Positions 4,013 through 7,077 of a stretch of 7,077 nucleotides of DNA are shown piece after piece (the stretch's first letter is position 1; each line of letters begins with the position of its first letter). The DNA is from Chloroflexota bacterium. GTDB taxonomy: Bacteria; Chloroflexota; Anaerolineae; Anaerolineales; DRMV01. The notes under the pieces were generated by a model. The model was not told the DNA's origin and made no database searches. It saw nothing but the letters and a program-made list of their open reading frames with translations. The stretch lies in NCBI GenBank assembly GCA_013153335.1, contig JAADEP010000174.1:1-7077 (forward strand). Reading direction: 5' to 3'. The translations under genes were made by a program, and so were the position numbers.

Positions 4013-6784
4013 CTAGCCTTTGATCACAGCGACCGGGCGCAAGCGAGCTACTTTGCGGGCCAATCCCGCACCAACGACGGTTTCTACGACTTCGTCCACA
4101 TCTTTATACGCGAAGGGCGCCTCTTCGGCCAGGCCCCGCATCGATCCCGCGCGGACCCGAATGCCCTCGCCTTCTAGCTGGCGTTGGAGCACTTCGCCGC
4201 GCACGGCTTTTTTCGCCTTCGCGCGGCTCATCACCCGGCCCGCGCCGTGGCACGACGAACCGAAAGACTTGCGCATGCTGGTTTCCGTGCCCACCAAGAC
4301 CCACGACGCGGTTCCCATGCTGCCCGGGACCAAAACAGGCTGGCCGATCTCGCGATATTCGGGCGGCAACCCCGGGGCACCCGGGCCAAAGGCCCGCGTT
4401 GCGCCTTTGCGATGCACCATCACTTTCATACGCTTGCCATTCACGGTATGCACTTCGACCTTGCCGATGTTGTGCGCCAAATCGTACACTTGCCGCGGGT
4501 ACCACTGGTCCTGCGGCACCAAACCCGCGAATACCTCTTCGAACGCTTTGCGCACAAAGTGCGCCAAAACTTGGCGATTGGCAAACGCGAAGTTCGCGGC
4601 CGCGTTCATGGCGGCCAAATAATCCCGGCCTTCGGGCGAGTTGAGCGGCGCGCAGACCAGCTCGCGGTCCGGCAAGCGGATGTTATATTTGCGCACCACA
4701 GCCTGGAAGTCACGCACGTAATCCGAACAAATCTGATGGCCAAAACCGCGCGAGCCGCAATGGATCTGGACAGCTAGCATGCCTTCTTCTAAGCCCATCG
4801 CCTCAGCCGCCTCGAGGTCGTAAATCTGCTCGATCACATCCACCTCGATGAAGTGATTCCCCGCGCCAACGGTACCCAGCTGGGTGCGCCCTCGTTCCTT
4901 GGCCCGCTTGCTCACTTTGGACGGATCCGCGCCGGCCAAGCGGCCACCTTCTTCCGTGCGGCGCAGGTCCTCAGGGGTCGCGTAACCTCGTTTGAGGGCC
5001 CAGCGCGCGCCTTCGCGCGCGACTTCGTCCAATTCTTGCTTGCTCAATCGGATGTGGCCATCTCGCCCCACCCCGCTCGGGCAGTAGTAATCAATGGCCG
5101 AAGCCAGATCGTCCAGATAGTCTTCCGCGAGGGTGTAAGGCAGCCGGGTCGCTAATAAACGTACGCCGCAGTTGGATACGACAAAGGTGGCTGCGACGAA
5201 ATTGTGGTCCGGATGGGCGACCGTAAAGTCGTATACGTCATCCTCAAACGGAACCGCGGTTTTTTGCACAATGACGTCCCACACCATGCCACTGTCGGCC
5301 AAGCCTTGCGTCGCCCACGCGCGGAAAGCCTCCCAATCACGCGGGACTTGGGGCAGAGCCTCGCGTTGCAACAGCCAGTAGTGCAGCGTGAGCCATGCCT
5401 TGCGCAAGAAGTTGGGCCGATATTGCACCCCAACCCGCTGCCAAAGCGCGCGCTGGGTACCGATATCCTCGGCCAGAGCCAACCCGACCCGAATACCCGC
5501 GCGCTCGCCCGGGCCTTCGGGCAATTCGGGCGCCAAAATATTGGCTTGGATGCCGAACTCGGCCAGCATGCTCGCGATTTGGTGGAAAATGACCTGGATG
5601 GTCGACGCGCCCGCGAACGGTGCGATCCACGTCATCGTACGGAACAACCGCCCCGCGCGCTCGGGATCGATATTCGGCAATGTCAACGCGAAGAACCCGC
5701 CCAAAAATAGGCGCTGGATCCAGCGCGGGGCTTGGCGCACCCACTTCGGAACCGCAGCCGTGACGTGTGTCGGATCGTCCAGGGGCGCACCCAAGTTGCT
5801 CAAGTACAGCAATTCCTCGGACTTGGGCAAGAAAACCGTGCTCTCGTCTTCTTGCTGAGCCTGGATGTGCAAAACGCGTAGATCCTCTAAGAGCAGAGGA
5901 ACCGATTCTGCTGGCAATTGGACCAACCGCGCGCCTTGGCCGCGTTGGTATACCACACGACCGGTATAGAACGCGGCCAAGAGGAAGCCCACGACGCGCG
6001 CGAGCCGGGGGCAACGCTCGTGGTCGGACTGCAAAGGCAAAAGCCCTTTGGCCTTGAGCCGTTCGATGGCCGGCCCAATATCCGCACGCGGCCAGTTCGC
6101 TCGGCGCAGAAAGCCCGCGAAGCGTTCCTCGCTAAGCACCAATTGTTCGCCCAGGGGCTCATAAGGCACACCTTCTAGCGGATAGCGCGCGATGAGGTCC
6201 CCTTCGCGCAGATCACGGGCCTTGACCATGCCGTTCGGGGTCCAAAAGGGATGGTCTTCGGTCGCGAAGATGCTCGCACCGCCCGCGGTGCGCAAACGAT
6301 AAACCTGTTCGCCTTCGCGCAGCGGGCGCTTCCAAAAGCGCTCAATCGGCGTGGTTTCGACCCGGGGCGTGCGCAGGTTGAACGCGACAATGGTCTGCTG
6401 CTCCCAATCGCTGGCAAAGGCCGCGATGGGCCGGGTATATCCCCAGGGGTGCAGGATGGGCGTATCGCCCGCGAGGCAGTTGATGTCATACCCAATGGCC
6501 CCGGGCGAGATCACCCCATCCGGAAACCGGGTCGCAGCCACGCCGCCGATCGGGAAGCCATACCCTTGGTGGACGTCAGGCATCACCACGACACGCCCGA
6601 CCACACCGGGCAGGGTCGCGGCATTGATGGCTTGCTCTAAGGACTTATCGCCCATGACGGCCTCCAACAAACGTCGTGTCGCGAAAATTCGCACAGGCAC
6701 GCGCATATCCGAACGAAACGTCCGCGGGATTTCCCATTCATACTCGCTAATTCGCACGAGGTCTTGGAGACGCACCGACGTCAT
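4013..6784 (-). CDS. rtcB: RtcB RNA ligase precursor containing an intein
   Basis: RtcB joins RNA 3'-phosphate (or 2',3'-cyclic phosphate) ends to 5'-OH ends using GTP and Mn2+, in tRNA splicing and RNA repair in the cytoplasm. The 923-residue precursor contains residues 1-102 and 539-923 of the ligase, 487 residues after splicing, a normal RtcB length. Landmarks are MPDVHQGYGFPIGGVAA (68-84), GYDIN (98-102) joined to CGVRLL (539-544), GAGNHFIEV (640-648), IHCGSRGFGHQ (674-684), DLAHNIGK (768-775) and SCHGAGR (844-850). By comparison with Pyrococcus RtcB, the metal ligands are Asp100, Cys539, His644, His675 and His771, and the guanylylated His is His846. All are present, so the spliced enzyme should be active. 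The ATG at 6784 follows GGAAGGAG. An archease gene lies upstream and a lipoprotein gene 10 bases downstream. The intein at residues 103-538 must be removed to complete the active site. Confidence 0.96.
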   Translation of the reverse strand: MTSVRLQDLVRISEYEWEIPRTFRSDMRVPVRIFATRRLLEAVMGDKSLEQAINAATLPGVVGRVVVMPDVHQGYGFPIGGVAATRFPDGVISPGAIGYDINCLAGDTPILHPWGYTRPIAAFASDWEQQTIVAFNLRTPRVETTPIERFWKRPLREGEQVYRLRTAGGASIFATEDHPFWTPNGMVKARDLREGDLIARYPLEGVPYEPLGEQLVLSEERFAGFLRRANWPRADIGPAIERLKAKGLLPLQSDHERCPRLARVVGFLLAAFYTGRVVYQRGQGARLVQLPAESVPLLLEDLRVLHIQAQQEDESTVFLPKSEELLYLSNLGAPLDDPTHVTAAVPKWVRQAPRWIQRLFLGGFFALTLPNIDPERAGRLFRTMTWIAPFAGASTIQVIFHQIASMLAEFGIQANILAPELPEGPGERAGIRVGLALAEDIGTQRALWQRVGVQYRPNFLRKAWLTLHYWLLQREALPQVPRDWEAFRAWATQGLADSGMVWDVIVQKTAVPFEDDVYDFTVAHPDHNFVAATFVVSNCGVRLLATRLPYTLAEDYLDDLASAIDYYCPSGVGRDGHIRLSKQELDEVAREGARWALKRGYATPEDLRRTEEGGRLAGADPSKVSKRAKERGRTQLGTVGAGNHFIEVDVIEQIYDLEAAEAMGLEEGMLAVQIHCGSRGFGHQICSDYVRDFQAVVRKYNIRLPDRELVCAPLNSPEGRDYLAAMNAAANFAFANRQVLAHFVRKAFEEVFAGLVPQDQWYPRQVYDLAHNIGKVEVHTVNGKRMKVMVHRKGATRAFGPGAPGLPPEYREIGQPVLVPGSMGTASWVLVGTETSMRKSFGSSCHGAGRVMSRAKAKKAVRGEVLQRQLEGEGIRVRAGSMRGLAEEAPFAYKDVDEVVETVVGAGLARKVARLRPVAVIKG
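5171..6478 (-). mobile_element. intein inserted at the metal-binding Cys of RtcB
   Basis: Residues 103-538 of the rtcB product (436 residues) are absent from ordinary RtcB and split its GYDINC/CGVRLL motif. The ends are those of a class 1 intein. Block A is CLAGDTPIL with Cys103 as first nucleophile. Block B is ATEDHPFWT, with the Thr175-x-x-His178 pair, followed by the typical ARDLREGDLI. Block F is VYDFTV and then DHNFVAATFVVSN, with His527 at the standard 12-residue spacing from the terminal Asn538; the +1 residue is Cys539. The penultimate residue is Ser537 where His is usual. The middle (about 203-450) is a LAGLIDADG-type region. Archaeal RtcB proteins such as that of Pyrococcus horikoshii are known to carry an intein at this same cysteine. 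Base composition looks like that of the flanking gene, so it is not visibly recent. Confidence 0.95.
5465..6004 (-). other. degenerate LAGLIDADG homing endonuclease domain inside the intein
   Basis: This covers rtcB-product residues about 261-440. The region begins after a typical linker (LKAKGLLPL, 243-251) with LARVVGFLLAAFYTG (261-275), which lines up with the usual LARLLGxLLGDG first helix. It continues to RLFLGGFFALTLP (358-370), which lines up with the usual FLxGLFDADG second helix. After that, STIQVIFHQIASMLAEFGI (394-412) resembles the conserved helix of the second half. In both helices the metal-binding acidic residue is missing: Ala271 and Thr368 stand where Asp or Glu is required. 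The domain is therefore probably folded but unable to cut DNA. The alignment was done by eye. Confidence 0.65.
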
Positions 6785-6789
6785 AAGTG

Positions 6790-6797
6790 CTCCTTCC
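6790..6797 (-). promoter_or_regulatory. rtcB ribosome binding site
   Basis: The minus strand reads GGAAGGAG, five bases before the ATG at 6784. It is a strong site and supports that start, which also matches the normal N-terminus of RtcB. It lies twelve bases downstream of the intercistronic hairpin at 6809-6849, so it should be accessible when that hairpin is folded. Confidence 0.75.
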
Positions 6798-6808
6798 GGT
6801 GGGGATGC

Positions 6809-6849
6809 GCTTTCGCCACCGCTGGCCGAACGTCCAGGCTGGCGAAAGC
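6809..6849 (-). repeat. intercistronic hairpin between archease and rtcB
   Basis: GCTTTCGCCA (6809-6818) and TGGCGAAAGC (6840-6849) are perfect ten-base inverted arms. Inside them CTGG (6822-6825) and CCAG (6834-6837) extend the stem after a small internal loop. The structure occupies most of the 68-base gap between the archease stop and rtcB start. No T-run follows on either strand, so it is not a standard terminator. It may stabilise or process the mRNA, or tune rtcB expression relative to archease; this role is inferred. Confidence 0.6.
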
Positions 6850-6852
6850 CCG

Positions 6853-7077
6853 TTACACATCAAAGATAAGGAGAGCTCGGTAACCGTGCTCGGTTTCAAG
6901 GATCTGAAGCCCGTGATACGTAACCGCTTTGATTGCTTTTTCGGCCCGCGGTGCTCGACCGCCTTGGGCTTGAGCTTGCAAACGAATCTCGGTCGCAGTT
7001 TCGTGAATTTGTAATGTCGGGATGTGCGCCGCGGCCCATCGGTCCACGTCCCACCAATAGAGGAATTCCGAGAGAAA
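6853..7077 (-). CDS. archease, C-terminal part (gene runs off the window)
   Basis: These are the last 74 residues of an archease, the small cytoplasmic cofactor that speeds RtcB guanylylation and allows multiple turnover. The C-terminal signature is clear: AIKAVTYHGLQIL (48-60 of the visible part) and the terminal ALLIFDV, with the Asp near the end, which is conserved in the family. The upstream FLSEFLYWWDVD matches the family's 'L-EWLNELLYLFD' helix region. The N-terminal DHTAD motif would lie outside the window. The frame is open to the window edge, so the GTG at 7047 is internal and not a start. Its position directly before rtcB on the same strand agrees with archease-RtcB operons in archaea and bacteria and strengthens both calls. 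Identification rests on the C-terminal half only. Confidence 0.9.
   Translation of the reverse strand, partial: FLSEFLYWWDVDRWAAAHIPTLQIHETATEIRLQAQAQGGRAPRAEKAIKAVTYHGLQILETEHGYRALLIFDV

Noticed and set aside
4020..5155. Several long plus-strand open frames opposite rtcB, and similar ones opposite the NYN and TPR genes
   Set aside because: They are antisense to genes with clear family motifs, have arginine- and alanine-heavy composition expected of shadow frames in GC-rich DNA, and lack ribosome binding sites and family resemblance.
5171..6478. The rtcB insert as a frameshifted or foreign gene fusion rather than an intein
   Set aside because: The frame is continuous on both sides, the RtcB motif rejoins without gain or loss of a residue, and blocks A, B and F with the Cys, Thr-x-x-His, His, Asn and Cys+1 residues are all in place.
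6853..7047. GTG at 7047 as the start of a 64-residue protein
   Set aside because: The frame continues to the window edge with archease-like sequence (FLSEFLYWWD), so the GTG is an internal valine of a gene cut by the window.
1..7077. CRISPR arrays, tRNA or rRNA genes, insertion sequences and prophage genes
   Set aside because: I saw no regularly spaced direct repeats, no tRNA-like or rRNA-like segments, and no transposase, integrase or phage motifs in any frame.

Overview
This 7,077-base, GC-rich window comes from a bacterial genome. It carries six genes and one intein, with almost no empty space; no stretch longer than about 130 bases lacks a gene. The gene content suggests a Chloroflexota (Anaerolineae-like) bacterium. 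The hints are a proline-rich lipoprotein with a 'PTPC' domain, a small SH3-like protein beside a SufS-type cysteine desulfurase, and an archease-rtcB pair. This taxonomic call is an inference from family resemblance; there is no rRNA or marker phylogeny in the window.

Left part (1-1787, all minus strand). A NYN-domain putative ribonuclease (711-1787) comes first in reading order. After a 111-base gap with a hairpin and a possible extended -10 promoter comes a 97-residue protein with a run of eight arginines (306-599). Its stop codon overlaps the ribosome binding site of a SufS-like cysteine desulfurase (1-296), which is cut by the window edge.

Middle (1788-3353). A compact divergent promoter region (1788-1916) separates the NYN gene from a plus-strand gene for a membrane-anchored TPR protein (1917-3353), which looks leaderless. 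That gene converges on the next operon across a 34-base gap that contains a GC-rich hairpin.

Right part (3388-7077, all minus strand). In reading order there is the C-terminal half of an archease (6853-7077, cut by the window edge), then the RNA ligase RtcB (4013-6784), then a lipoprotein (3388-4002). Archease is the known activator of RtcB, so the first two genes form an RNA repair and splicing module. The lipoprotein starts 10 bases after the rtcB stop and is probably only co-transcribed.

The main discovery is that rtcB is interrupted in frame by a 436-residue intein (5171-6478). It sits immediately before the cysteine that binds the active-site manganese, in the GYDIN/CGVRLL motif. The ligase therefore cannot be active until the protein splices. 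The intein keeps its main splicing residues (Cys1, TxxH, block F His, terminal Asn, Cys+1) but has Ser in place of the usual penultimate His. Its LAGLIDADG-type homing endonuclease domain seems to have lost both catalytic acidic residues, so it is probably a fixed, non-mobile remnant that survives because it still splices.
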